Source: CAYNYM01 sp049366815 (GTDB lineage Bacteria > Desulfobacterota > DSM-4660 > Desulfatiglandales > HGW-15). From it: 49,463 bases of DNA. How positions within the stretch are numbered: position 1 is the stretch's first letter; each line of letters opens with the position of its first letter. The position numbers and the translations under genes were made by a program. Positions 1 to 9,883 of this stretch are shown here, in pieces. The notes beneath the pieces were generated by a model. It was given only the letters and a program-made list of their open reading frames with translations. It did no database searches and was not told the DNA's origin. The DNA lies in contig JBMNCO010000209.1 in NCBI GenBank assembly GCA_049366815.1, positions 1 through 49,463 of the forward strand, given 5' to 3'.

Positions 1-1
1 G

Positions 2-277
2 ACAGCCCAGGAGCTGGGGATATCCGAAGGGGACTGGGTCTATATCGAAAACAAAAGGGGACGAATCAAACACAGGGCGGAGCTCACCGAATCAATGCAT
101 CCCAAGGTGGTGGTAGCCGATCACGGCTGGTGGTACCCGGAAAAATCTGTGGAGGAAGACCTCCATGGCTTCGCGGACTCCTGCATCAACGCCATCACAA
201 GCAACAGCCCACCTTACAGCCACGAGATGGGAGGAGCGACTTTGAGAGGCACATTCTGTAAGGTGTACAAGGTATAG
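2..277 (+). CDS. Molybdopterin-dependent oxidoreductase, C-terminal fragment (5' end outside window)
   Basis: The reading frame is open from the left edge and ends in TAG at 275-277, so only the last 91 residues are visible. They read as the molybdopterin-dinucleotide-binding C-terminal domain of a DMSO-reductase-superfamily enzyme: an SEGDWVYIEN segment, then RGRIKHRAELTE, HPKVVVADHGWWYPE and a final ATLRGTFCKVYKV. The family binds bis-MGD and carries out two-electron redox reactions on substrates such as formate, thiosulfate or aldehydes. The substrate cannot be told from this fragment. It converges on the minus-strand lipoprotein operon. Confidence 0.85.
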   Translation, partial: TAQELGISEGDWVYIENKRGRIKHRAELTESMHPKVVVADHGWWYPEKSVEEDLHGFADSCINAITSNSPPYSHEMGGATLRGTFCKVYKV

Positions 278-309
278 TCCCTTCGCCCGCCTCTCCTTTT
301 TCATCAAAT

Positions 310-346
310 CAGGGAAAGCCCCGGATTTTACGCGGGTCTTTCCCTG
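310..346. terminator. Hairpin between convergent genes
   Basis: A 9-bp perfect inverted repeat (CAGGGAAAG at 310-318 and CTTTCCCTG at 338-346) lies between the convergent oxidoreductase and giant-protein genes. No clear T-run follows on either strand, so a terminator role rests on position and stem only. Confidence 0.4.
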
Positions 347-381
347 ACACCGGGGCGACTTCACTCAGGCGTTTCCCATCA

Positions 382-3300
382 TCACGGCCAGGATTGCATG
401 TTTTGGGTGGCTGATCGGCCGCCCTGGTGGCCGGTCGCGGCTTGTGTCCCCTGACCCCCTTGCGGCTGGGTGCTCGTCGATCGGGTGATGAAAATGGAGG
501 CGGTCTCTCCGGTCTTTAACCCCCAGTGTTGCAGTTCGGGCGTACAGCCGCCTTCCACCTTAAGGGCCGCAGTATTGGGAGATGAAGAACCTTCGTTATG
601 GGCGGTGATGGAGACCGCCACCTGGGAACCGGCCGGAAAAGGCAATCCGATAAAGGCGCAGGGCGGTCCTGCGGGTTCGGATCCCCCGCAGGCGTTCAAA
701 TCAAAACCCGACAGAATCACACGGCCGCCCAACCGAAGGGTGATGATATCTCCGTCCTGTGCCCCGTGATCCCAGATCTTGATATTGACCGTATCGCCCG
801 TGCATGTGACATTCTGCAACCCGCCCTGCCCCGATCCTTGTGAACTCTGATCCTCCGCCAGTCGGATACGGACGATCTCACGGTCCTGGCGCGTGCCCTC
901 CCCGTCCAAAAGGGTCAGGGCAAAGGTATGACTACTGGCATCGAGTTTACTTGAATTGATCTGGAATGATTTCGTGACCGTCTCATCGCCGGTCATATTG
1001 AAATTCTCCGCCAGGATGGTTTTTCCCTGGTATTGAAGCTGGAGTATGCGCGGGCCGTCTTTGGCCTCGGCGGCCTGGATGACCGCGTTTACATAGAGCG
1101 GATCTCCCTGCGTGAATTGCTTCCCCCCGTCCTGCGTGCCGGCGGCGGAAGCCGCGCCTGCGGAGATGATCTCGTCCCTGGCCTCCTTCAGGTGAAACCC
1201 GTCGGTTCCAGTGGCGGTCGCGGACGGTTCATCATTGATCAAATCGATGCGGATCTCCGTCCGTCCGGAGTCCCTTCCCTTGGTATCCAGGACCGCCGAA
1301 TGACTGAACACATCACCTTCCGTCACCTTCACGCTGTCCCGGAAAAATTCTTCTCCGCCTGCATGATAGACGATCACGCGGTTTGTGCCGTTTTCTTGAG
1401 CGATTCGCCAGGTACCGGTGACATCGATCTTTTCTCCGACAACAAAACCCGATCCGGTTTTTCCCTTCTTGAGACTAGTAAACTTCATCCGCTCAAATTC
1501 GTCTCCGGTCTCCCAGGTAAAGGGGATGGTCGCCTTGACCTCCTTGTCAATATCGTCGGAGATACGCAACTCAAGGGTATCGTGTTTCTCCTGTGTCCCC
1601 TTGGGAAGCGGAGGCATATCGCTGGTCACCGAAAAGGCCTCACCCGGTATCACATGGGCCTTGAATTGCCGGTCCGTGTAGCCATCCGAGAGCCTCATCC
1701 ACTCCATCACCGGCAGTGGTCCTTCATGATCGCCGACCGTGACCATGGCCGCGCCTTTCATTGGTTGGCCGAGGGCGGGCGCCCCGGCACCGGACGCCCC
1801 CGTGGCCTTCAGGCCGCTGATCGCCACGAAATCCTTCTTCCTCTCGCTTCTCAATGTAAGGGTGCCGACCTGGAGCACCGCCCGTTCTCCTACAGTCGCC
1901 GTAAGGGACCCTTCATAAAGGATTTTATCACCAAGGGGTTTTGCCTTCCCATCAATCGCAATTGCAGCGCCCACCCGCACCGGCTCGTTCAGCGTCAGCC
2001 GGAAAGGACTCTCCATATCAAACCATTCACTGACCGGGGGCACGGGACAACTGACTTTGACCTTTTCAGGTTTTTGTTTGCCCTGGGGCAGCAGGATAGC
2101 GCTCACTCCCTCCACTTCAAGAGACAGATGCATCGGCAGCGCAATGGTCATGGGCGGGGGCGGCTGAGGCGTGCCGAGGAGGTTGAACTGCCCGGCGGAC
2201 AAGGTTTCTGCGCCGGTGACCTTGGATTTGTCCGGCAGAATGAACTCCGCCTTGACATCCACGGTTTGAGTCTTCCTTTTGATGGTCCAGGTCCCGGAGT
2301 AAATGTCACCGTTCCGCCCGATCCTTTCATCGCCGATAAAAACGCTGAGATTCGCCTCAGGAACCGTTCTTCCCGTTTGATCCACCACCTTCACGGTAAT
2401 GGGGTCGATCTTGACCTCATAGGGCTCTGTGGGGATCGATCCGAGATCGAGCACAGGTCCCGGTGCCAGGTCAGCCGTATATGCGCCGCCCCTGGGTTTA
2501 AACATGCGGTCGTCATCACTGTAAAGAAGCCCGTAGATCGTGAGGGCCTCGGACAAGAGCACCGCGCGCTCATTGGTGAAGGTAAAGGCCCCGTCCGGCC
2601 CCACGGGTCGGGCCGTGGACAGTGAAGACTGCATCTCACCGCCGCTCAGCATCGGCGCAGGTTCAATCCCGGCACCGGGGGTGAACCGACCCTTGACTGT
2701 GAGGTGCTCTACATCGAAAAAGGGCAAGGTCAATTCAAAGCCCATTCCATTGCCCATGGCGGCATTGTCATAGAGCACTTGGTTGCTTCCGGCCGAGACA
2801 CCGGGGGCGGGCTCGGTTCGTTTGGCCAGGATCCAGACAGGATCCTTGTTCATGAGCCGAAGGAGCAGCGGATCGGGCGTTTGGACGGTTTGATCCTTGC
2901 TGTGAGCACTGATCTCGGCCTCCACCGCGACGCCGCTGCTGTCTTTGACGGTGACGTCAATGGTCACATTGGCGGCCAGCTCGACCTCCAGGGGAGCGTC
3001 AAGCGAGAAAATGTTGGCCGACAACGACGCGGTGACCTTGCTGCTCGTTGCCAAAGGGGCTTGGGTCAATCCATGGGTTCGGATCATCGACGTATTCGCG
3101 GCGCCCATGATTCGGCCAAAGGAAATAAACGGCACCGGCTGAGGGAGGTCCGGCGCCTCCTTGAAGATGGCGTCGTTCAGACGCTTGATCTCAACGTCAA
3201 AAGGACCTTCTGAGACAAGCTCTCCCATATCGTGGATAAAGAGCGGGTCTTTGCCGAACTTGAGGAGAAAGGGCGGAGTACCGCTGAAATCGCCATGGAC

Positions 3301-6300
3301 CACCAATTCCCCCTTCAGATGGGCCGTATCCGCCTTGATCTCCTCTTCAATCACGCTAAAGGGCATATGATGTATCCCAAGGGCCTGTACACGAATCTTT
3401 TGCCTTCCGGAAACCGACAGGTGGTGTTTCCAAGTCTTCTCCTTGACAATTTCGTTCACGATCAGGTCCCCTTCACTCACTCCGGGTTCCAGTCCATAAA
3501 TTTCATACCGGAAATTTTTTACAATCTTGTCGATTTCCGTCTGATCCGGACCGAATTTTCTGGGCGATATCTCCACGCCCACTTCAATCTCCTGTGCAAG
3601 GTAATGCCCGGATTCGGGGGTGACGGTGATCTTCAGGTTAAACAGTTGCCTGACCATCTGAAGGAGAGTGATGTAATTGTCCTCCATCTTGCTGATCAGT
3701 TCTCTTATCTTCTTTTCCCGTTCCGCGGGAGTGGCCTCCCCGCCCACGGTCACCGCCACATCCTTGAGTTCTTCTTCTCCCTGGGCATTTTTCGTCACTT
3801 TCTTTAAAATCATCCCCCTGACGCCTTCCTCCAGTTCGGCCCGGGAGACCTCTTGGACATTGACCAGCATGTTTTTCAGTTTATGGATCTGCATTTTCAG
3901 CTGCATCAGATCACCCCACAAGGGATGAGCGGTTGCCACGTCCGTATCCGGTCCCCGACCGGTGAGCCAGGCCTGAAACTGCTCGATTGTGTCCATGGGA
4001 CCGCCGAGTTCCGGCGGCTTGAATCCCATGTTGATCAAAACCGACCCGATATCGAAATTGACCTGCTGTCGGTCCTCTTTCCACCGGTCCTGCCACGACT
4101 TGGCGATCCTGGTATCCGCCTCGGGGGTGGTGGACAGCTGGTACCAGGAGGCGTCGGCGGATGGGTTCAACTGGACATGGCATTGGGACATATCGAATTC
4201 CCCGAGCTTTTTGACCATCTTTTTCGTGTCGTCCAGGACCTTGAGTGTATCGTCATAGGCCTTTTCGTACGCCACGAGAATGTCGATGATTTTCCCAATC
4301 GTATCCCTGGCCAGGGTTGCCACATCATCCCTGGTCTTTACGACAACACTCCTGCCGAAATAACTGCCTACGGCGGTCAGAAAATCCGCTGGAAAATCCG
4401 CGGCCGGGTCTGCATTTTGGTTGTTCTTGTTTGTCTTCACCCAGTCCACATATATTTTCAGGTCGTTTCGCAGGGGTTCAATCTTCTTCCACCAGTGCTC
4501 GGTGATAGGGATATCCTTATTGTCGTCATACAAGGGGCCGGTAAAGGGGTCCGTGGATCGGGCCACCTCGGCCCAGACACGCCTGTCCAGATCCTTCATG
4601 CGCTCTTTTAATTTATTCAACTCTTCGATCAGGTCATCCGCATCACCGCTGAGAACGTCGTGCTTCATCTTTCGCTTGGCTGCTTCCTTCAAAATCTCCG
4701 GCCATACGACCTTTTCAAGTAACAATTGCCGCTTGACCCAAAAATCCTGCATGATGAGCCCGAGGTTTTTCAGCATGCCGTATCGAACGCCATCGACCCA
4801 GCTTGCCGTCCAGGTCCCCCAGCCCTGTGCATCGCCCGTAGCGATCTGGACCATGTGTTTACCCTGCTTTGTGGCCACCCTGGTATCATCGTCCTTGGTG
4901 GGGACCAGGATACCATAGGATGATTCCAGCCATTTTTGGGTCCATTCCTTGCTCCCCGAAGAGATCAGGGGCATGTTGGTCAGCATGAGGGGCAATTTGA
5001 TCAAAGAGACGGCAAAGAGGTCGTTAATGGCCTTGACGTCGATATCGATCACAGGGTCCTGGTCAATGTAACCGCTTCGATAGGCGATATCCATCATGGA
5101 GGCCCGCGGATCGACCAGTCTCTTTGATTTTTTCAGCATGATTCCGGCGACGACTTTTTGCGGCAGATTCTTGGCTAACTGCAATGGATCAGTCTCGAGA
5201 TACTCGGTGCTCTTTCCATCCCAGACGATATACCCCAGCAGTTTAGGATCCTGGACCCGCTTCTTGTCCTCCTCGCTCATGTCATCGATATCCCACTTTC
5301 CGTTTTCCACCAGCAGATCGATGATGTCTTCCTTCGAGGCATAGAGCGAATACTTGTTCCACCCCCAGGACCCGATACCGTGAAGGGCATAGGCGTAGAT
5401 CAGGTAGGGCTGATAGGCCACGGCCAGGTCCTTGAACAGCGCGATGCCCAGGTCCGTAAAGGCGTTGTCGTCCTGAAAGGCGTTTCCTGAAAGGGTGGCC
5501 AAGGTGGCCAGGGTCCCACCGGCGGGAACACTGTGGGTAAATCTTCCGGCCTGAAAGTACTCGAGCACATTGATGAAATTGGCGAGCGCCTGGGCCTGGG
5601 CCTGGGCCAATTCCCGCGGTTCGAGGCCGGCCTGACTGGTGATCTTTTTCAGGTTCAGATACAGGTCCCTGCCGTCCGCCATATCACCCCAAATCTTCCA
5701 GCCCTTCATGGCGGCCTTGAAGGCGAGAAAACCGGCATTGACCCCGGTCTGAAACTTGGAGACTTCCACGACCTGATGAATCTCGTTTCCGTCTGCATCC
5801 TTGTAGCGAATGACCACCGGCTTGGCATGGGCTACATCGCCCATATCCCGCAACAGTTTGATCATTCGTACGGCAAGCCCCGGATCATCGGCCTCGAAAT
5901 ATTCCTTTGCCACCTTTGCCAGGGGCGCTTCTTCCCAGACGAACAGTCTGGCCATCCATTCCAGCCGCTGCATGTCTGTGGCTACGTCACGGGGATCCAA
6001 AACCCGCTCAGCGATGACCGGCCGTTTTCCGTCCCAGTCGACCCGAAGCTCCTTGGTCGTAAAATCTCCTGCGGCCACCTTGAGCAGGTAGGTATCCAGA
6101 TTGAGACGGTCCTTGATATCCACCACGTGTTCATTGATCCGTTTATCCAGTTCTTCGCGCAGATAGACAAAGGCATCGATGTGGGAGCGGCTCGTTGCGG
6201 CCGATTGCCTGGCTGTCTCCAGCGCCTTGAGCAGGTAGGTGGCCATATGGGCGATGTAGCCGTCCATGGGCGCCACGTTTTTCATCTTCACATCGGCCCT

Positions 6301-7782
6301 TCGGATCTGCTCTCCTATTTCTATCTCGAGTTCCTGAATCAGCTTCGTATCAAAATTCGTATAGGCCACGGCCAGGCAATTGACGGCATTCTCCAGTGCC
6401 CTGTTCTGTCCCATCAGATCCTCGATCCGGAAGGGGACAAAATTCTCTCCCCGGGAAAGAGGACGGTTTGCACTGTTTCGTTTGACTGTATCCGTGATGT
6501 GCCTTGCAATGATTTGCATGTTTTGTTTTTGCGCCTCCCGGATGAGGGTCCGGTTGTAGGCGAGCAAGGTATCCAGGGCACCAGCGGGAGGCTTATACCC
6601 TTCCGGCGGATCATATATTGAGACGGCCAGTTGATACATCGCCTCATCACCTGCCGGAGGAGTGAGCTTCAACACGCGCCAGGACGCAATCATTCGGGAC
6701 GTATACTTGGCAAGGCTTTTGAGATCCCCGCTGTGAACAGAAAAGATCTGGCGATGGTTATTGGCCATCCAGGCGAAAAGTCCTTCCGGTGAAAAGCCGT
6801 TTGGGACGTTGGGGTCAGCGGTGGTTTTTGCGTAGTGGGAGTAGTCCATGGTGGAGGTTTCGGGCGCATCCACATTAATGGTCACGACCCCCTTTTTCAC
6901 GGCCCATTCGTGCAGTTGCTCCACGGCGAAAAGGCCGTTGTATTTTTCCTGATCGGCCTGGGTCCATTCCGCCATGAAGTTCGGTTTGACCGGGATGTAT
7001 TCTCCCGGATGTTGCGTCCTTAAAATCGAATAGGCCTTGGTGGGAGACAAGAACTCGATCATTACCCGCCCGGGGTCAAGCCCCTCGTCAAATCCGAGGT
7101 CCCGGGAGGCCTTGACGAACTCTTCGGCCGCCGTTTTGCCGTTGAGCAACTCCACGAGCCCGGGATTCGCTTCTTCCGCATCGGCCTTGGCGAAGTTGGT
7201 CACATCATCATCGCTTGAAAACTGCCTGTTGGAATCCAGCGGCGGCATGGTTTCCAGGTTCTTCCCATCCCTTGCCCAGTCCAACCATTGTTGATGCCGT
7301 TTGGCGGATGACCCCACCCGCAGGGCCATGGCAATGCCCCCCTTGTCAGAAAACCGCCTGTTCAGCCGTTTTTGGGTCAGCATCACCACTTCGTATTTCA
7401 TGGCATCGACACTCTGAAAAAGCTGTCTGTCCGCCGCGAATAGCGACTCGCGGAGTGCCCTGCCTTTGGCGGCCTCCTTCGGGTCTCCGGCAAATTCCTT
7501 GTAAAATTTCAATACACCCAGGGCCGTGGCCGCACTCGGGGCCGTGGCGTAGGTATGCAGGGCCCTGGCGGCGTCTTCCGATACCCCGAGGGCCTGCCAT
7601 TTTTCAACCGGACTGTCGGAACGGGCGGTAATCGGTTCAAAAATGATGTGGGCCTCGGCTGCCGATATCGCACCTGCAATAGAGAGTGAACAAAAAAAGA
7701 TCGCAACCATCATCGCGATCCTTTGCAGCGCTTTACAGGGTATTGTCGGCACAGGATTTTTCACCTGCTGCGGCATGGCCAT
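382..7782 (-). CDS. Giant exported protein of unknown function (about 2,466 aa)
   Basis: I do not recognise a family. The favoured start is the ATG at 7782, because TGGAGG lies 12 nt upstream and the frame then opens with a signal peptide: basic N-terminus, hydrophobic core around MMVAIFFCSLSIAGA, and a cleavage-like SAAEA. An ATG at 7848 in the same frame would put extra polar residues before the signal and overlap lpoB. The first roughly 1,450 residues look largely helical and charged, with a coiled-coil-like stretch around 1,320-1,430 (LMQLKMQIHKLKNML, KIRELISKMEDNYITLLQM). The rest is beta-rich, with repeated short Val/Thr/Gly strands resembling Ig-like or carboxypeptidase-regulatory-like sandwiches. 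The tail is Gln/Gly-rich and has no membrane anchor. It is the last gene of a five-gene operon, 34 nt after lpoB, so a role in the envelope with those lipoproteins is inferred. Confidence 0.85.
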   Translation of the reverse strand: MAMPQQVKNPVPTIPCKALQRIAMMVAIFFCSLSIAGAISAAEAHIIFEPITARSDSPVEKWQALGVSEDAARALHTYATAPSAATALGVLKFYKEFAGDPKEAAKGRALRESLFAADRQLFQSVDAMKYEVVMLTQKRLNRRFSDKGGIAMALRVGSSAKRHQQWLDWARDGKNLETMPPLDSNRQFSSDDDVTNFAKADAEEANPGLVELLNGKTAAEEFVKASRDLGFDEGLDPGRVMIEFLSPTKAYSILRTQHPGEYIPVKPNFMAEWTQADQEKYNGLFAVEQLHEWAVKKGVVTINVDAPETSTMDYSHYAKTTADPNVPNGFSPEGLFAWMANNHRQIFSVHSGDLKSLAKYTSRMIASWRVLKLTPPAGDEAMYQLAVSIYDPPEGYKPPAGALDTLLAYNRTLIREAQKQNMQIIARHITDTVKRNSANRPLSRGENFVPFRIEDLMGQNRALENAVNCLAVAYTNFDTKLIQELEIEIGEQIRRADVKMKNVAPMDGYIAHMATYLLKALETARQSAATSRSHIDAFVYLREELDKRINEHVVDIKDRLNLDTYLLKVAAGDFTTKELRVDWDGKRPVIAERVLDPRDVATDMQRLEWMARLFVWEEAPLAKVAKEYFEADDPGLAVRMIKLLRDMGDVAHAKPVVIRYKDADGNEIHQVVEVSKFQTGVNAGFLAFKAAMKGWKIWGDMADGRDLYLNLKKITSQAGLEPRELAQAQAQALANFINVLEYFQAGRFTHSVPAGGTLATLATLSGNAFQDDNAFTDLGIALFKDLAVAYQPYLIYAYALHGIGSWGWNKYSLYASKEDIIDLLVENGKWDIDDMSEEDKKRVQDPKLLGYIVWDGKSTEYLETDPLQLAKNLPQKVVAGIMLKKSKRLVDPRASMMDIAYRSGYIDQDPVIDIDVKAINDLFAVSLIKLPLMLTNMPLISSGSKEWTQKWLESSYGILVPTKDDDTRVATKQGKHMVQIATGDAQGWGTWTASWVDGVRYGMLKNLGLIMQDFWVKRQLLLEKVVWPEILKEAAKRKMKHDVLSGDADDLIEELNKLKERMKDLDRRVWAEVARSTDPFTGPLYDDNKDIPITEHWWKKIEPLRNDLKIYVDWVKTNKNNQNADPAADFPADFLTAVGSYFGRSVVVKTRDDVATLARDTIGKIIDILVAYEKAYDDTLKVLDDTKKMVKKLGEFDMSQCHVQLNPSADASWYQLSTTPEADTRIAKSWQDRWKEDRQQVNFDIGSVLINMGFKPPELGGPMDTIEQFQAWLTGRGPDTDVATAHPLWGDLMQLKMQIHKLKNMLVNVQEVSRAELEEGVRGMILKKVTKNAQGEEELKDVAVTVGGEATPAEREKKIRELISKMEDNYITLLQMVRQLFNLKITVTPESGHYLAQEIEVGVEISPRKFGPDQTEIDKIVKNFRYEIYGLEPGVSEGDLIVNEIVKEKTWKHHLSVSGRQKIRVQALGIHHMPFSVIEEEIKADTAHLKGELVVHGDFSGTPPFLLKFGKDPLFIHDMGELVSEGPFDVEIKRLNDAIFKEAPDLPQPVPFISFGRIMGAANTSMIRTHGLTQAPLATSSKVTASLSANIFSLDAPLEVELAANVTIDVTVKDSSGVAVEAEISAHSKDQTVQTPDPLLLRLMNKDPVWILAKRTEPAPGVSAGSNQVLYDNAAMGNGMGFELTLPFFDVEHLTVKGRFTPGAGIEPAPMLSGGEMQSSLSTARPVGPDGAFTFTNERAVLLSEALTIYGLLYSDDDRMFKPRGGAYTADLAPGPVLDLGSIPTEPYEVKIDPITVKVVDQTGRTVPEANLSVFIGDERIGRNGDIYSGTWTIKRKTQTVDVKAEFILPDKSKVTGAETLSAGQFNLLGTPQPPPPMTIALPMHLSLEVEGVSAILLPQGKQKPEKVKVSCPVPPVSEWFDMESPFRLTLNEPVRVGAAIAIDGKAKPLGDKILYEGSLTATVGERAVLQVGTLTLRSERKKDFVAISGLKATGASGAGAPALGQPMKGAAMVTVGDHEGPLPVMEWMRLSDGYTDRQFKAHVIPGEAFSVTSDMPPLPKGTQEKHDTLELRISDDIDKEVKATIPFTWETGDEFERMKFTSLKKGKTGSGFVVGEKIDVTGTWRIAQENGTNRVIVYHAGGEEFFRDSVKVTEGDVFSHSAVLDTKGRDSGRTEIRIDLINDEPSATATGTDGFHLKEARDEIISAGAASAAGTQDGGKQFTQGDPLYVNAVIQAAEAKDGPRILQLQYQGKTILAENFNMTGDETVTKSFQINSSKLDASSHTFALTLLDGEGTRQDREIVRIRLAEDQSSQGSGQGGLQNVTCTGDTVNIKIWDHGAQDGDIITLRLGGRVILSGFDLNACGGSEPAGPPCAFIGLPFPAGSQVAVSITAHNEGSSSPNTAALKVEGGCTPELQHWGLKTGETASIFITRSTSTQPQGGQGTQAATGHQGGRSATQNMQSWP

Positions 7783-7816
7783 AAGTGGATTTTTCCTCCA
7801 TTGGACAGGATGGTTT

Positions 7817-8800
7817 TCATTTCTGCATCTGCTGGATAACGGGAACAAGCTGATCCGTAATCTGCTTCATCATCTCCACCGGGTTTTGCTGGGAAACAGG
7901 CTGCTGGACCCCCTGGGTATTCGTCTGCCCCTGTGGCAGGCCGGGCTGACCCGAAACGGTGCCGGTGGGCCAGCCTGAAGGCACCTGACCCTGTGTGGCG
8001 TTGGGATCGTTCGGGTCCGCGGCGTTCGCCTTGGGGGCAAGCATGTATTCACCGGCCATTTTATTCGACAGCATTTTCTCCCAGACAATAAGTCCGCTTC
8101 GCGCATCCACAACGCGAAACTGATATTGAAAATAACTCATGCCCCGATTCTGCTCGGTCATGTCCCGCTCATTGACCTGATAAATAATCCCCCTCAGAAA
8201 ATAATCCGCGGCGGCAATGCCGGATTTCACCGACGCGGTCTGACTCATGTCCATATTGCTTTCTTCTTCCACATTGGCCGTATGTTCCGACGTCCCCGAT
8301 GCTCCGCTCAGGGAGCCGCTTTCATATTCCCGATCCTTTACCCGGTCATAGGTCTTTTTCTCCAAGACCGTATCCGTGAGCGTCACGGTCAATTCCTCAT
8401 TGCTCTGACGCACCCGTTCCTGAACAATATCTTTGTAGGAAACGTCATCCCGGAAGAGCACCAGGCCCCCGGCATTTTCCATCAGTTTCACACGAATCGT
8501 TTCCTGGAATATCTGTTCATCAATATACTGGCCCGTTTTATTTTGTATTTTGCGAACGGTGACCACGGGGGGGCGAGCGGCTCGAACCACAAAGGGCTGC
8601 CGAATAAAATCCCTGGCCATCGCGTCGCACACATACCGAAACTGGGCAACCGTGATCGTATCCGCAGCAACCTCAGTAGGCAGGGCTTCAATCGGTCGAA
8701 TCTGATTGATGGGCGTAGGGGGTTCCTGTTTGACCGGCGTTCCACAGCCAAAGGCCAACACTGTCGCTGCTAACACCAAAAAAAAGTTGACTTTTTTCAT
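7817..8800 (-). CDS. lpoB: LpoB-like penicillin-binding-protein activator lipoprotein
   Basis: An outer-membrane lipoprotein of the LpoB (COG3417) type. In Enterobacteria LpoB reaches through the periplasm to stimulate PBP1B; that role is known for the family and only inferred here. The N-terminus has a lipoprotein signal with lipobox AFGC (Cys19). The core holds the LpoB-fold pattern VVTVRKIQNKTGQYIDEQ, FQETIRVKLMENAG, then ADYFLRGIIYQV and QFRVVDARSGLIVWEK. It is longer than E. coli LpoB (about 213 aa), with a Pro/Gln/Gly-rich C-terminal extension. The ATG at 8800 shares its A with the upstream TGA (TGATG), which implies translational coupling. A GTG directly before it is an alternative start. 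Confidence 0.85.
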   Translation of the reverse strand: MKKVNFFLVLAATVLAFGCGTPVKQEPPTPINQIRPIEALPTEVAADTITVAQFRYVCDAMARDFIRQPFVVRAARPPVVTVRKIQNKTGQYIDEQIFQETIRVKLMENAGGLVLFRDDVSYKDIVQERVRQSNEELTVTLTDTVLEKKTYDRVKDREYESGSLSGASGTSEHTANVEEESNMDMSQTASVKSGIAAADYFLRGIIYQVNERDMTEQNRGMSYFQYQFRVVDARSGLIVWEKMLSNKMAGEYMLAPKANAADPNDPNATQGQVPSGWPTGTVSGQPGLPQGQTNTQGVQQPVSQQNPVEMMKQITDQLVPVIQQMQK

Positions 8801-9435
8801 CACTCTCCACCTGCCATTTTCGTTAATAAACGGCCCGTCGCCTCATCCGCGGCGGCATCCCGCGATCGGCTTCGCGCGGAGGCCACCATGGCCACCCTCC
8901 CGGTCATCGTGTCCACGGCCCGGAGGAATACGGTCACTTCGTCTTTGTCGGACCCACAACTGGCAATGCCCTTTATGACGTGTTTGACCCCTTTTCTCGC
9001 CAAATCCGGCCTTGGGGAATCGTCGATGAATCGTTCCTCGGGGGCATCAAGCAAGGTGATCCGGCCTGATGCGGTCAACCGCCGACTGATCACTTCCCGA
9101 ATACGCTGTCCGGCATCTTTGCTCGCGCCGTCCCCACCTTCAAGGCGTTCAGCGTTCACGGGTCCCAGAACCACGGTAATGCCTCTTCCGATTGATTCCT
9201 CACGGGCCAGGGGTACCCCCTCGTCGGCGACATGACCAGTTTCGGAGATCATGGACCCGCCATGGTGATCAGAGGCCTGCTGCACTGTTTCAACAGGGAG
9301 TTGCCCGCCCTGCTCGGTTGCATCCGTGATCATCGGCCCCTTGTCTGTGGGATTCTCGATCGGTCCGTGGGTGCAGGAGGCCATGCAGAACAGCAAGACG
9401 GTCCCTAACAGCAATCTAAAAATAAATGGTTTCAT
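8800..9435 (-). CDS. Small LpoB/FlgO-like outer-membrane lipoprotein
   Basis: The protein is about 211 aa. The start at 9435 overlaps the YcfL stop (ATGA). The signal sequence ends in MASC (lipid Cys21), followed by a low-complexity linker. Residues about 85-205 have an alternating beta/alpha pattern: ITVVLGPVNAERLEG, RIREVISRRLTASGRITLLD, KHVIKGIASCGSDKDEVTV, RAVDTMTGRVAMVAS. This is the layout of LpoB, FlgO and the CsgG N-terminal domain (small nucleolar-like alpha/beta fold). It is more divergent than the next gene, so I give no symbol. It sits between YcfL and LpoB in a coupled operon and probably acts with them at the outer membrane. Confidence 0.7.
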   Translation of the reverse strand: MKPFIFRLLLGTVLLFCMASCTHGPIENPTDKGPMITDATEQGGQLPVETVQQASDHHGGSMISETGHVADEGVPLAREESIGRGITVVLGPVNAERLEGGDGASKDAGQRIREVISRRLTASGRITLLDAPEERFIDDSPRPDLARKGVKHVIKGIASCGSDKDEVTVFLRAVDTMTGRVAMVASARSRSRDAAADEATGRLLTKMAGGE

Positions 9436-9851
9436 CCCTGTTTTCTCTTTCCTCCCGCCGAGGTTCTCATCTGAACCTGAAAACCCGTGCAATCCGTGCG
9501 AATACTTCCGGCCTGAAGCATTTTCACCTCACCGGGCAAAAGATATTCGGTATGCCATTCGGTTTCATCCGCCGGGAAATGTTGCCTGTCGAAGAAGACC
9601 ACCCTCCAATCGATCACTACGGGTTTCTCGGATTTCTGTTCGTACAGCCCTTGGCAGGTGAAAGCGATGGACAGGTGCCCCGAAGGCAATCGTTCCGCCC
9701 GGTGGTTGAGGAACGATATGGAAGCGGCGGCATGATCATCCAGGAAGTAGACGGGCAGGCCACTCGGATTTTGCGGGTCCGTCACGGTCTGGACCGGCGC
9801 ACAGGCGGTAAAAACCAGAAGACTGAGGGCAATGAGTGCTGATCGAATCAT
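9432..9851 (-). CDS. YcfL-like lipoprotein (DUF1425)
   Basis: The protein is 139 aa with a lipoprotein signal (LLVFTAC, Cys17). The body fits the YcfL/DUF1425 family: LPVYFLDDHAAASISFLNHR, YEQKSEKPVVIDWRVVFFDR, TEWHTEYLLPGEVKML. These are short beta-sandwich lipoproteins. In E. coli, ycfL lies directly upstream of lpoB, and the same pairing here, with one gene between, supports both calls. It starts 32 nt after the TPR-CsgG-like gene and overlaps the next gene by 4 nt. The molecular function of YcfL is not established. Confidence 0.8.
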   Translation of the reverse strand: MIRSALIALSLLVFTACAPVQTVTDPQNPSGLPVYFLDDHAAASISFLNHRAERLPSGHLSIAFTCQGLYEQKSEKPVVIDWRVVFFDRQHFPADETEWHTEYLLPGEVKMLQAGSIRTDCTGFQVQMRTSAGGKRKQG

Positions 9852-9883
9852 AGGTTGCTCCAGGTCATGAGGATAAAACAGCG

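Noticed and set aside
1033..2625. A 530-aa plus-strand frame opposite the giant gene
   Set aside because: It lies fully antisense to a better-supported gene with signal peptide and RBS; its sequence is Arg/His/Pro-rich as expected of a shadow frame.
382..7782. Giant protein as a polymorphic toxin or RTX adhesin
   Set aside because: No RHS, RTX nonapeptide or toxin-tip motif and no secretion genes next to it.
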